From Clostridiales bacterium (GTDB lineage Bacteria > Bacillota > Clostridia > Oscillospirales > Acutalibacteraceae), in NCBI GenBank assembly GCA_019418545.1, contig DYBQ01000004.1:31133-95132 (forward strand): a stretch of DNA of 64,000 nt, given 5' to 3'. The notes under the pieces are model-generated. The model was not told the origin of the DNA. It was given only the letters and a program-made list of their open reading frames with translations, and made no database searches. Every line of letters begins with the position of its first letter. Position 1 is the first letter of the stretch. Below are positions 26,124 to 35,027 of this stretch, one piece after another. The translations under genes and the position numbers were made by a program.

Positions 26124-28562
26124 TTATTCGGGACGATATTCCTCCATCATATAGGCTTCCAGAATATCCCCTTCCTTGATGTCGGAGAAACGCTCCAGGC
26201 AGATACCGCAGTCATAACCGTCGGCAACTTCCTTCACGTCATCCTTAAAGCGGCGCAGGGACGCCACCTTGTCATCGGCAATGATAATACCGTCACGCAC
26301 CACGCGAACCTGTGCGCTGCGGGTAATCTTACCACTAATCACATGGCCGCCAATAACCATACCCACGTTGGAAATCTTGTAGGTCTCACGGCATTCGGCC
26401 TTGCCCAGTGCAACCTCGCGGAACTTGGGTGCCAGCATACCCTTCATAGCGGACTCGATTTCCTCGATGCAGTCATAAATAATGCGATATAGGCGCATAT
26501 CCACGCCGTCACGCTTGGCGTTCTCTTCTGCCACCGGGTCGGGACGCACGTTAAAGCCAACAATAATGGCATTGGAAGCATTGGCCAGCATCACGTCGTT
26601 TTCATTCACAGCACCCACGGCACCATGAATGACATGCACACGGACTTCCTCGTTGGAGAGTTTCTCCAGAGACTGGCGCACAGCCTCTACGGAGCCCTGC
26701 ACGTCGGCCTTGACAATAACCTTCAGTTCCTTCATCTCGCCCTGCTGCATCTGGTCAAACAGGTTATCCAGCGTCACCTTGGTCTGTGCGTTAAAGGCTT
26801 CTTCCTTCTGCTCGGTGATGCGCTGCTCCACCAGCTCACGTGCCAAACGTTCATCGGAAACGGCATTCAGAATATCGCCGCCGGTGGGAACATCGTTCAG
26901 GCCGGTAATCTCAACAGGAACAGAGGGACCTGCTTCGGTAACCTTGCGGCCCTTGTCATCGGTCATGGCGCGCACACGGCCCACGGTGGTGCCGGCAACA
27001 ATCACATCACCGGTATGCAGGGTACCGTTCTGCACCAGCACAGTGGCGATGGGGCCGCGGCCCTTATCCAGACGGGCCTCTACCACGGTGCCCTTGGCAG
27101 CGCGGTCAGGGTTGGCTTTCAGTTCCTTCATATCGGCAACCAGCAGAATCATTTCCAGCAGGTCATCAATGCCCTCTTTATTTTTGGCGGAAACCGGGAT
27201 GCAGGGCGTATCGCCGCCCCACTCTTCGGGAACCAGCTCATATTCAGTCAGCTGCTGCTTCACATGGTCGGGGTTCGCAGCGGGTTTATCCATTTTGTTG
27301 ATGGCCACAATAATGGAAACGCCTGCGGCCTTGGCGTGGTTAATCGCCTCTACGGTCTGGGGCATGATGCCGTCATCGGCAGCCACCACCAGCACGGCGA
27401 TATCGGTTACCTGTGCGCCGCGGGCACGCATAGTGGTAAAAGCAGCGTGGCCGGGGGTGTCCAGGAAGGTGATGTCGCGGCCGTCAATCTTCACGCGGTA
27501 TGCGCCGATATGCTGGGTAATACCGCCGGCCTCGCTGGCGGTTACGTTTGCATGACGGATGGCATCCAAGAGGCTTGTTTTGCCGTGGTCAACGTGGCCC
27601 ATAACCACCACAACGGGGGCACGGGGAATCAGATTGGTATCGTCATCTTCGCTGTCGTCGATAATGCGCTCTTCGATGGTGACAACCACTTCCTTTTCCA
27701 CCTTGGCGTGGAATTCCATGGCCACCAGGCTGGCAGTATCAAAGTCGATTACGTCATTGACGGTTGCCATAGTGCCCATCATCATCAGCTTTTTAATAAC
27801 CTCGGCAGCGGTAGCCTTCAGGCGCACGGCCAGCTCACCCACGGTGATTTCATCGGGAATCTGCACGGTAATGGGCTTTGCCTTACGCTCCAGCGCAATC
27901 CGGCGCAGACGCTCGGCCTCGGTCTCCTTGCGGGAGGTACGCGGCTTGCCGCGGCGCTGGCTCTTCTGAGTAATCTTCTGCTTCTGCACAGTGTTATCGG
28001 TGCGCACCTTTTCAGAAGCCAAACGGTCATACTTCTCGTTATAACGCTCGATATCCACATTTGAAGCGCGGGTATCCACCAGACGGCCCACCGGCTTCTG
28101 TACAGTATTGGAAGTATCCTGAACCGATACGGACGCTTTGGCAGCCGGCTGCTGCTTTGGCTGCTGAGGACGCTGTTGGGATTGTGGTTTTTGATTTTTG
28201 GCGCTGCCGTTATTATTGTTATGATTTCCAGCATTGGGCGCTTTGTTGTCCTGTGCTTTTTTTTGTCCTCCAGCTGGACGATTGGTTTGTTTTTTATTCT
28301 GCTGAGGTTTTTTTCCGTCTTCCTGCTTCTTTTCCATAGCCGGCTCCTTTTCTTCAGGCTGATTATCTGCAAAATAGCCATCCAGGCTTTCCACCTGCCG
28401 GGATTGGGTAAAGCTTTCCAGTACCAAGTCCAGCTCTTCCTCTGTCAGCGCGGTCATATGTTTCTTGGTTTCATTGCAATACTTTTGAAGCAAATCAATT
28501 ACAAACTTATTGGGTACGTTCAGGTCTTTTGCCACCTCATGAACCCGGTATTTCATCATCAT
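26124..28562 (-). CDS. infB: translation initiation factor IF-2
   Basis: An 812-residue GTPase that delivers fMet-tRNA to the 30S subunit. IF2_N domain at the N-terminus ('YRVHEVAKDLNVPNKFVIDLL'), a long Lys/Gln/Asn-rich linker to ~200, a second IF2_N copy near 245, then the G domain with 'GHVDHGKTSLLDAI' (~323), 'DTPGHAAFT' (~370) and 'NKMDKP' (~424), and domains II-IV. The start overlaps the ylxQ stop by four bases (ATGA) with three consecutive ATG codons; the first has the best spacing to AAAGGTAGG. Confidence 0.97.
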   Translation of the reverse strand: MMMKYRVHEVAKDLNVPNKFVIDLLQKYCNETKKHMTALTEEELDLVLESFTQSRQVESLDGYFADNQPEEKEPAMEKKQEDGKKPQQNKKQTNRPAGGQKKAQDNKAPNAGNHNNNNGSAKNQKPQSQQRPQQPKQQPAAKASVSVQDTSNTVQKPVGRLVDTRASNVDIERYNEKYDRLASEKVRTDNTVQKQKITQKSQRRGKPRTSRKETEAERLRRIALERKAKPITVQIPDEITVGELAVRLKATAAEVIKKLMMMGTMATVNDVIDFDTASLVAMEFHAKVEKEVVVTIEERIIDDSEDDDTNLIPRAPVVVVMGHVDHGKTSLLDAIRHANVTASEAGGITQHIGAYRVKIDGRDITFLDTPGHAAFTTMRARGAQVTDIAVLVVAADDGIMPQTVEAINHAKAAGVSIIVAINKMDKPAANPDHVKQQLTEYELVPEEWGGDTPCIPVSAKNKEGIDDLLEMILLVADMKELKANPDRAAKGTVVEARLDKGRGPIATVLVQNGTLHTGDVIVAGTTVGRVRAMTDDKGRKVTEAGPSVPVEITGLNDVPTGGDILNAVSDERLARELVEQRITEQKEEAFNAQTKVTLDNLFDQMQQGEMKELKVIVKADVQGSVEAVRQSLEKLSNEEVRVHVIHGAVGAVNENDVMLANASNAIIVGFNVRPDPVAEENAKRDGVDMRLYRIIYDCIEEIESAMKGMLAPKFREVALGKAECRETYKISNVGMVIGGHVISGKITRSAQVRVVRDGIIIADDKVASLRRFKDDVKEVADGYDCGICLERFSDIKEGDILEAYMMEEYRPE

Positions 28563-28903
28563 ACGATTTCCCTACCTTTCTCTGCGTTGCCGGCCGGCAC
28601 CTCTGCTGCAAGGGTTTCTAATTTTTTTGCAAACCCTTCATCCAGAATCGCTACAATTCCGGCTCTTTTTCCGATTGCCTGGCTAACGCTCTCTATGGTC
28701 TCATGGATGGTAAGAACCGGTACGCCTGCCCGTTCCGCGGAAAACCGTACTCCCGCGGCGGTTTTTGCAGAGATATCCTCCGCTACCAGAACCAGACGCG
28801 CCTTTCTTTTCCCGAGGGATTCCTCCACTGCATCGCGGCCCCATGAAATTTTTCCAGCCCGCCGTGCAATGCCCAGGAGAGAGAGCAGCCGATTTATGTT
28901 CAC
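28559..28903 (-). CDS. ylxQ: L7Ae/L30e family RNA-binding protein YlxQ
   Basis: A 114-residue L7Ae-fold protein ('LLGIARRAGKISWGRDAVEESL', 'LVLVAEDISAKTAAGVRF'). YlxQ-type proteins are encoded between nusA and infB in Firmicutes and are thought to bind K-turn RNA. Overlaps rnpM by four bases and infB by four bases. Confidence 0.92.
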   Translation of the reverse strand: MNINRLLSLLGIARRAGKISWGRDAVEESLGKRKARLVLVAEDISAKTAAGVRFSAERAGVPVLTIHETIESVSQAIGKRAGIVAILDEGFAKKLETLAAEVPAGNAEKGREIV

Positions 28904-29196
28904 GGTTGAATCTCCTCCTCCATGCGGTCATAAACCTCATCTGGAATCTTGCAGGAAAACGCCTTTTCAAACCGGCGGGCTTTTCTTGCTGCCTTCAGAC
29001 ATTCTACGCTTCTACAGACATAAGCGCCTCTCCCCGGCTTGCGTCCGCCAAGATCCAGCGAAATCTCTCCGGCCTGTATCACATTGCCGTTTTCATCCTT
29101 CACATCCGGCCCTTTTACTACTCGGACCAGTTCCCGTTTGGGCTTCATCTCTCCGCATCCTGTACACATGCGCATGGGAACGCGCTTCTGCCGCAT
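28900..29196 (-). CDS. rnpM: YlxR/RnpM RNA-binding protein (DUF448)
   Basis: A 98-residue protein with 'RMCTGCGEMKPKRELVRVV' at the start and 'GRGAYVCRSVECLKAARKARRFEKAF' later, both signatures of YlxR (DUF448), recently named RnpM for its effect on RNase P. I start at ATG 29196, six bases after AAAGGAGG; the upstream ATG abuts the ribosome site. Part of the nusA operon. Confidence 0.93.
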   Translation of the reverse strand: MRQKRVPMRMCTGCGEMKPKRELVRVVKGPDVKDENGNVIQAGEISLDLGGRKPGRGAYVCRSVECLKAARKARRFEKAFSCKIPDEVYDRMEEEIQP

Positions 29197-29243
29197 AAGC
29201 ATCCTCCTTTTTCCCTGTTAGGCTTCTTTATTCAAAAGGCTTA

Positions 29244-30299
29244 TCAGGCCTCTTCTTCTCCATAAAAACCGCTTTCCGGCTTAATATCAATTTTCCATCC
29301 TGTGAGTCTGGCTGCCAAACGTGCATTCTGTCCCTTGTTGCCAATTGCCAGGGAAAGCTGGCTGTCCGGCACGGTTACACGGCAGGCATGGCTTCCATCT
29401 TCCGCCAATTCCACCGAAATTACTTCTGCCGGCGACAACGCAGACGCAATAAATTTGGCTGAATCCTCACTATATTCTACAATGTCAATTTTCTCCCCGC
29501 CCAGTTCGTTGACAATACTGCTCACACGGGCTCCTCTTGTACCAATGCAGGCGCCGACAGCGTCCACATCCGGGTTGTGACTGACAACCGCCAGTTTGGT
29601 GCGGGAACCGGCTTCGCGGGATACGGCTTTGATTTCCACTGTACCATCATAAATTTCAGGCACTTCGGTTTCAAACAGACGCTTGACCAAATCGGGATGG
29701 GTACGGGAAATAATGGCTCTGGGGCCTCTCTCGGTTTCCTTTACGTCAACCACATAGACTTTAATGTGGTCGCCTTCCTTCAAATTCTCGTCTCCCACCT
29801 GTTCACTGTGAGGCAATACTGCTTCGGCTTTGCCAATCCGAAGAGTAGCTGCACCGGTCTGCGGGTCAATGCGCTCCACCTGTGCACTTACCAATTCCTG
29901 GTGCTTGCTTTGGAACTCCTGCATCATTTGTCCCCGCTCGCCATCGCGGATGCCCTGCCGGATGATATTCCGGGCAGTTTGTGCGGCAATTCGTCCAAAT
30001 TGCTTGGTATCCAGCCGCATTCCCACTGCGCCGCCGATTTCGATGGTTGGGGAAATCTTCCGGGCTCTTTCCAGAGAAACCTCGGTTCCAGGGTCCACAA
30101 CCTCTTCCACTACTGTTTTTTTCAAATACACTTCAAATTTACCAGTAGCATCATCCATATTGATAATGACATCCTCGTTGCCATAGCTGTTTTTGCAGGC
30201 AGTGATGATGGCCTTGCGGATTTTATCCAGCATAAAGTCCACCGGAATGCCTCTCTCTTTTTCCAGCAAGTGCAGTGCTTCAAATACTTCGTTTGCCAT
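29244..30299 (-). CDS. nusA: transcription termination/antitermination factor NusA
   Basis: A 351-residue cytosolic factor that binds RNA polymerase. N-terminal domain (1-125, 'FEALHLLEKERGIPVDFMLDKI'), S1 domain (~135-200), then two KH domains with 'GACIGTRGARVSSIVNELGGEKIDIV' near 255 and 'SLAIGNKGQNARLAARLTGWKIDI' near 320. It ends after KH2, as normal for Firmicutes. ATG 30299 is nine bases after GGAGG and one base from the rimP stop. Confidence 0.96.
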   Translation of the reverse strand: MANEVFEALHLLEKERGIPVDFMLDKIRKAIITACKNSYGNEDVIINMDDATGKFEVYLKKTVVEEVVDPGTEVSLERARKISPTIEIGGAVGMRLDTKQFGRIAAQTARNIIRQGIRDGERGQMMQEFQSKHQELVSAQVERIDPQTGAATLRIGKAEAVLPHSEQVGDENLKEGDHIKVYVVDVKETERGPRAIISRTHPDLVKRLFETEVPEIYDGTVEIKAVSREAGSRTKLAVVSHNPDVDAVGACIGTRGARVSSIVNELGGEKIDIVEYSEDSAKFIASALSPAEVISVELAEDGSHACRVTVPDSQLSLAIGNKGQNARLAARLTGWKIDIKPESGFYGEEEA

Positions 30300-30300
30300 A

Positions 30301-30825
30301 TCACTCATCCTCCAAAAAATCTTCCTCCATTACCCGAACTGTGACCCGTTCTTTTGCGGTAATGGTGGTGGTTTCTGTTTCTTCCTCTCCGGTTTGTAAA
30401 ACGATGCTTCCATCCTCCTGATAGCTGCGCAGGATTCCTCCCACTTCACGGCTTCCATCTTCCAGCGGACGAATGAGCTTTACAATTACAAAACAGTCCA
30501 GAAAAGCATCAAAATGTTCCGGGCGAACCAGTTCCCTGTTAATTCCAGGAGAACTAACCTCCAGGCAGTAACTCTGCTCAATTGGGTCCAGCTCATCCAA
30601 TGGTCCGTTAACAGCCCGGCTCATCGCTTCACAATCTTCAATGCCCACGCCTTCCGGTTTATCAATGAAAATTCGAAGATACCACAAAGCGCCTTCTTTC
30701 ACAAACCGCACGTCCCAAAGTATCAAACCCAGGCTTTCTGCAATAGGCTGTGCCAACTTCCAAACAGCTGCAGCGGTGTTTCCTTGCCTTTTGGTCTTGG
30801 GCTTTTTGCTTCCTGCCAAATTCAT
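30301..30825 (-). CDS. rimP: ribosome maturation factor RimP
   Basis: A 174-residue factor for 30S maturation. 'FIDKPEGVGIEDCEAMSRAVNGPLDE' and 'YCLEVSSPGINREL' are diagnostic. The first ~18 residues are a basic extension not typical of the family. First gene of the rimP-nusA-infB operon. Confidence 0.94.
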   Translation of the reverse strand: MNLAGSKKPKTKRQGNTAAAVWKLAQPIAESLGLILWDVRFVKEGALWYLRIFIDKPEGVGIEDCEAMSRAVNGPLDELDPIEQSYCLEVSSPGINRELVRPEHFDAFLDCFVIVKLIRPLEDGSREVGGILRSYQEDGSIVLQTGEEETETTTITAKERVTVRVMEEDFLEDE

Positions 30826-30846
30826 TCACCTCATAATACAAACAAA

Positions 30847-30870
30847 AGAGCGGGTCGCCCCACTCTTTTA
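30847..30870 (-). terminator. terminator after spoVT
   Basis: AAAGAG-C-GGG pairs with CCC-A-CTCTTT across a short loop with one mismatch; TTTTGTTTG follows on the minus strand. It separates spoVT from rimP. Confidence 0.6.
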
Positions 30871-30979
30871 TCCTCATCCTATACTTTTCACTATTGTATC
30901 ACAACCGTTTCTCTATTGCAAGAGTGCAAACCGCCGAAAAACGGGGATTTCTCCGCAAAAAAGCCAGCTTTTCTCACGG

Positions 30980-31525
30980 TTACGGCTCCTCCATGTGGCT
31001 TGCCAGAAATGCAGCTGTTGCCTGCGCTAATTTCACTCGAGTTTCTCCTGGCTCCGTGGATTCTCCCTCTGTATCTAAAAGGGCAACAGCTCCCAACACG
31101 TCACCGCAGGCCAAGATAGGATACATAACCGAAGCTGAGCGCGGTACACCTTCCAAAGGAAGAAGCTTCCGGCTGTCGCGGCTCCATATAAAGTTCTTCC
31201 GATTTTGCAGATACTGCTCCATATCTGCTGAGATTCTCCTTTCCAGCACTTCTCGCTTGGGAATCCCAGCAGCTGCCACTACATGGTCGCCGTCACAGAT
31301 TACGGATGGGCTGCCAGAAATCTGGCTTAATACTTCCGCACACTTTCCAGCTGTAGATGATAGCTCCCCTACCGGGGAATACTTTTTAAAAATCACGCCG
31401 CCCTGGGTATCCGTATAAATTTCCAGCGGGTCCCCTTCGCGGATGCGAAGGGTGCGTCTGATTTCTTTTGGGATAACCACACGTCCCAAATCATCAATCC
31501 TGCGGACAATTCCTGTTGCTTTCAT
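30980..31525 (-). CDS. spoVT: stage V sporulation protein T (AbrB-family regulator)
   Basis: A 181-residue regulator. The AbrB swapped-hairpin DNA-binding domain fills residues 1-50 ('GIVRRIDDLGRVVIPKEIRRTLRI'), and a GAF-like domain follows (~55-175). SpoVT controls sigma-G-dependent genes in the forespore of endospore formers, supporting that the host sporulates. Its ATG follows TGGAGGAA. A sigma-G-like promoter is seen upstream. Confidence 0.93.
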   Translation of the reverse strand: MKATGIVRRIDDLGRVVIPKEIRRTLRIREGDPLEIYTDTQGGVIFKKYSPVGELSSTAGKCAEVLSQISGSPSVICDGDHVVAAAGIPKREVLERRISADMEQYLQNRKNFIWSRDSRKLLPLEGVPRSASVMYPILACGDVLGAVALLDTEGESTEPGETRVKLAQATAAFLASHMEEP

Positions 31526-31562
31526 ATTTTATTCCTCCATTTTTTGCAGAATATTTCCTTGG

Positions 31563-31591
31563 TAGTATCTGCAAAAGGTGGAAGGATATGC
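31563..31591 (-). promoter_or_regulatory. possible sigma-G-type promoter of spoVT
   Basis: On the minus strand GCATA (31591-31587) and GATACTA (31569-31563) are 17 bp apart, near to the sigma-G consensus (GHATR - 17-18 bp - CATWHTA) with one -10 mismatch. Inference from consensus only. Confidence 0.4.
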
Positions 31592-31691
31592 ACAAAGGAA
31601 TGATTCAATTTACAAAAATTGCACATCCTCATTAAAGAAAATAACTGTTCCCGCCAGTGCTTGATAAAACATCGTATTGTTATGGAAATTG

Positions 31692-31721
31692 TTGCAGTAT
31701 TCACTTTTTATATGATATAAT
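31692..31721 (+). promoter_or_regulatory. promoter of the DUF4854-like lipoprotein gene
   Basis: TTGCAG (31692-31697) and TATAAT (31716-31721), 18 bp apart, with an extended -10 TGA just upstream. Confidence 0.65.
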
Positions 31722-31811
31722 ATGTGTGTCAAAATTAGTTGCTTTTTGTAAACGCAGCCTTCTGCACAACCATATTTTGACACCTACTTGTTGAAAAAGG
31801 AGAGATGCTAC

Positions 31812-32231
31812 TTGAAAAAACGTTTTTCTGCAGTTCTGGCTCTTCTTGTTGCAATGGTTTTATCGATTTCTCTTGCCTCCTGCAACACAGAGCCCCTTAC
31901 AGTCGAAGATTTCATCCAATCCGATAGCTTTAAACAGGAAGTCGATGAGGTTCGAAGCCAACTGGATGAACAGGGAATCGACATTGAATTTAAAGCGGAA
32001 GGCAACAAGCTGGTATATGTATACCATTTGCAGCAGGAGCTTTCTGACGATGAGGCTTCCCTTTATAAGGGCATTATGGAGGCTTCTTCCTCTGAAATGA
32101 CAAATTTGCTCAAGGGCGTTTATGATGACATGGTTGAATTTATCGGCGATGATGCTGATGTTTCTGTGTCTATGGAATACTATGACAGCGCCGATAAACC
32201 TTTAGCTTCCTTTACCTATCCTGAATCCTAA
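31812..32231 (+). CDS. lipoprotein, DUF4854-like
   Basis: A 139-residue exported lipoprotein. I use the TTG at 31812, seven bases after AAGGAGAG; it yields 'MKKRFSAVLALL...SLASC', a signal peptide with lipobox LASC (Cys near 21). The mature part is acidic, with 'VEDFIQSDSFKQEVDEVRSQLDEQGIDIEFKAEGNKLVY', a pattern I associate with DUF4854. It would sit on the outer face of the membrane. Function unknown. Confidence 0.78.
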   Translation: MKKRFSAVLALLVAMVLSISLASCNTEPLTVEDFIQSDSFKQEVDEVRSQLDEQGIDIEFKAEGNKLVYVYHLQQELSDDEASLYKGIMEASSSEMTNLLKGVYDDMVEFIGDDADVSVSMEYYDSADKPLASFTYPES

Positions 32232-32290
32232 AAAACGGCAGGACCTGCCATCCCCAAACTGTCGAAAAAACTGGCTGCACTTTTTGACAA

Positions 32291-32323
32291 AAAAGGCTCC
32301 GATGCATAGCATCGGAGCCTTTT
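32291..32323 (+). terminator. strong bidirectional terminator
   Basis: A perfect 15-bp stem (AAAAGGCTCCGATGC / GCATCGGAGCCTTTT) with a three-base loop lies between the lipoprotein gene and the convergent UroD-family gene; both exits are T-rich. Confidence 0.88.
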
Positions 32324-32342
32324 CTTATATCAAATTTAAAAA

Positions 32343-33305
32343 TTAGCGATAAATAGCTTCTTCGCGCCAGATTTTCTGCATCAGCTCATAACGCTCCAGA
32401 GGCATACCTGTGTACGCACAGTTGGAGGTGGAGAAAATAAATCCATAATTGCCGTCCATACCTTCACGCAGGCAGCGATGCACATCATCAATGGCTTCCT
32501 GTTCAGTGCCGGTTTGCAGCAGGCCGCAGTTTACGTTACCAATGGTGCAGATTCGGTCACCATATTTTTTCCGCACTTCTGTCAGGTTCATGTGACCCTG
32601 CGGGTCAATGGAGTGCAGGGCATCCGGGCCGCAGGCAACAATCTGGTCCAAAATAGGATTGATATTACCATCGGTATGCTTAATGGTGTAATATCCCAGG
32701 CGGCGATATGTGTCGATGCATTCCTTCAGGTGGGGTGCTACCAGTTCTTCAAACAGTTCGGGGGAGAAGAAGGGGTTCACATTAAAAGCATAGTCAGAGC
32801 ACAGAGCAAAGCAGTCCAGCAAGCCGGTACCGCTAAGAGCAGATGCTACTTTCTCCATTTTTTCCATCCAACGGTTCTGCTGGTCGTGAAGGCTATCGGG
32901 GTCCTCATACATTTTAATGGACATTTCCATCATTTCATCGCCAGTAGGAATTGCCAGCGTGGTATCGCCATGCATCATGAGGAAATATTCGTCGCCAGTT
33001 TTTTCGCGGATGATTTCCAGCAAACGGCGGGTGTCATCCAGCTCACCGGGATTGGGATGCACAAAAATAGCGTCATGGTCATAGTGACGGGCAGTTTGGA
33101 TGTACAAATCTGCCATATCCTGCAAGTGAAGTTCTCTCTCCCTGGCGCTCATCTGGTTCCACTGGCTATACTGACGGTGAGAAGGATGAACGCGGCCAAA
33201 AGCCTCCATGGTCAGGAAGAAAACCAATTCAAACTGGGGCACGTGGCCGGTAATCTTTTCCCGGCGAAGAGCCTTTTCAAAACGCTGCTTATGTGTGTCT
33301 GCCAT
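32343..33305 (-). CDS. uroporphyrinogen decarboxylase (URO-D) family methyltransferase-like protein
   Basis: A 320-residue TIM-barrel protein of the URO-D/MtaA/CmuA superfamily. At the place where MtaA-type enzymes carry a zinc His-x-Cys pair it reads 'IKHTDGNINPILDQI' near 205, i.e. His-Thr-Asp, then 'GNVNCGLL' near 255 and 'STSNCAYTGMPLERYELM' near 290. It is too divergent from HemE to be a heme enzyme. Context with an ASKHA reactivator suggests a corrinoid-dependent methyl transfer, inferred. ATG 33305 follows AAAGGA. Confidence 0.82.
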   Translation of the reverse strand: MADTHKQRFEKALRREKITGHVPQFELVFFLTMEAFGRVHPSHRQYSQWNQMSARERELHLQDMADLYIQTARHYDHDAIFVHPNPGELDDTRRLLEIIREKTGDEYFLMMHGDTTLAIPTGDEMMEMSIKMYEDPDSLHDQQNRWMEKMEKVASALSGTGLLDCFALCSDYAFNVNPFFSPELFEELVAPHLKECIDTYRRLGYYTIKHTDGNINPILDQIVACGPDALHSIDPQGHMNLTEVRKKYGDRICTIGNVNCGLLQTGTEQEAIDDVHRCLREGMDGNYGFIFSTSNCAYTGMPLERYELMQKIWREEAIYR

Positions 33306-33342
33306 TTCCAAAACATTCCTTTCCAAAATATATAAAATCTAT

Positions 33343-34869
33343 TTATGATTCGGTGCCGAAGCACATTTGTTCAATATATTGCTCCATAAACACCGGGCTT
33401 GCAGAAAGCTCAATCAGCGCAGCTTCTTGCTGCAGTTTATCAGCGATTTGGCGATAATGAGATGAAAGCATCATAACTGCACCAGAACCGGCAGCATTCC
33501 CCAAAACTTGCACCCTGTTTTCCAGAACAGGCGGAAACAAGCCGATTATGGCTGCCGCATGGGCGTTAATATAGCTTCCAAACCCGCCGCAAATAAGGAA
33601 ATCATCTACTTGTTCGGCAGTAAGGCCGCATTCCTCCAACATGGTAAGAATTCCGGCACAGATAGCTGCCTTTGCCAGCTGAACCTGCCGAATGTCCTTT
33701 TGTGTCAGGAACACTCCGCTGTCTCCAATGAGCACACAGCTTTCATCACTACCGTCGGGCGCTTCTTCTTCATCGCAAAGAGCCCCCGTCTCATCAATCC
33801 GCCCGCTTTCAACCAAGCAGGCCATAAGAGAAATCAAGCCGCTTCCACACAAGCCTTTCGGCGGCTTATCTCCAATTGTATGCCACAAAAGCTCCCCACT
33901 CTCTCCGAGCGTTACCTTGTCCACCGCACCGGGAGCAGCTGCCATTCCCATATGGATACAGGCTCCCTCCAGAGCTGGTCCGGCAGCAGTGGAGCAGGTG
34001 TATAATTTCCCCTTGTGATATAACGCCATTTCTCCATTTGTTCCAATGTCAGCCAGCAAAACCGTTTTATTCTGCTCCAGAATGTGGGCAGCTGTCATTG
34101 CACAAACCGTATCCGCTCCGACATAGGAGGAGATACAAGGCGGCAGGAACAGCTCTGCCTGTTCATATTCCGGGAACAGCTCTTTTGCCGGAAGAGATTC
34201 TCCAAACAGAGACTTGGGCGTAAAAGGAGAAACTGCGATAGATGCAGGGTCATACCCCATTAGGAAGTGCAGCATGGTAGTATTGCCGGTAATCACAATT
34301 TGCTGCACGTCTTTTTCCGAAACAGATGCAGGAAGAGCCTGACGGAACAAGTCTGTTATCTGCGAAACCACAATTTTGTGCAGTTCCTCATGCTTTTTGG
34401 CGCCGATACGGGTGATAACATCCGCCCCATGAACAGATTGGGCATTGAGCTGGCCGGTGCTTTGGACAACTTTTCCCTTATAACAAGCATAGACAGCAAT
34501 GGTGGTAGTGCCAATATCAACAGCCAACCCCCATCCTTCCGAAGAAACGTCGGTTTGCGTACCACCCAAAAGGACCTCTCCGTCTTTTGGACTGTTACCT
34601 GGGAGCACAATCGTACAATCCCCCACAGCCGAAAGAGAACAGGCAAGGCGATAGCCCTGCTCAATTTCATCTGCAGTCAGCAAGCGAAGCTCCTCTGTTG
34701 TCAGAGGAGATAAAGCACCGAAAGCCTTTATTTTACACTTCCCACAGGTATGATGGCCGCCGCAGGGCATAGCAAGTCCATAAGAAGCGGTAACAGTGGA
34801 AATGGGAAGCGTCCCACTAAAGGGGACAGCTTCCCTGCGATTTCCGATTTGAATTTGTATGCTTGACAT
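33343..34869 (-). CDS. ASKHA-domain corrinoid-activation protein with N-terminal 2Fe-2S ferredoxin (DUF4445 type)
   Basis: A 508-residue protein. Residues 1-85 form a plant-type ferredoxin with Cys ligands in 'PCGGHHTCGKCKI' and 'LACSL'. The rest is an ASKHA ATPase domain: 'WGLAVDIGTTTIAVYA' near 120, 'GNTTMLHFLMG' near 205, 'VLLADIGTNGEMALY' near 285 and 'ICGGFGSYINAHAA' near 430. Relatives (RamA, DUF4445 proteins) use ATP and low-potential electrons to reduce inactive Co(II) corrinoid proteins to Co(I) in methyltransferase systems. Start ATG 34869 after GGGAGGA. Flanked by two UroD-like genes, it defines the locus. Confidence 0.88.
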   Translation of the reverse strand: MSSIQIQIGNRREAVPFSGTLPISTVTASYGLAMPCGGHHTCGKCKIKAFGALSPLTTEELRLLTADEIEQGYRLACSLSAVGDCTIVLPGNSPKDGEVLLGGTQTDVSSEGWGLAVDIGTTTIAVYACYKGKVVQSTGQLNAQSVHGADVITRIGAKKHEELHKIVVSQITDLFRQALPASVSEKDVQQIVITGNTTMLHFLMGYDPASIAVSPFTPKSLFGESLPAKELFPEYEQAELFLPPCISSYVGADTVCAMTAAHILEQNKTVLLADIGTNGEMALYHKGKLYTCSTAAGPALEGACIHMGMAAAPGAVDKVTLGESGELLWHTIGDKPPKGLCGSGLISLMACLVESGRIDETGALCDEEEAPDGSDESCVLIGDSGVFLTQKDIRQVQLAKAAICAGILTMLEECGLTAEQVDDFLICGGFGSYINAHAAAIIGLFPPVLENRVQVLGNAAGSGAVMMLSSHYRQIADKLQQEAALIELSASPVFMEQYIEQMCFGTES

Positions 34870-35027
34870 AGCTGGTTCCTCCCTCAAACGGCGTTCCCTA
34901 TTTGTCCGCCGGTCACTCCTGACAGGATTCACCTACAGTATAGCAAAAGAAGAGTATCAAATACAATGAAAAATCGTGCGGTATTTGGTACTTTAATGAG
35001 AATATAAAATGTTTCCCATTATCTCCA

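Noticed and set aside
26625..28064. 479-codon open frame antisense to infB
   Set aside because: Same reason; Ala/Gly/His-rich translation mirrors infB codon usage.
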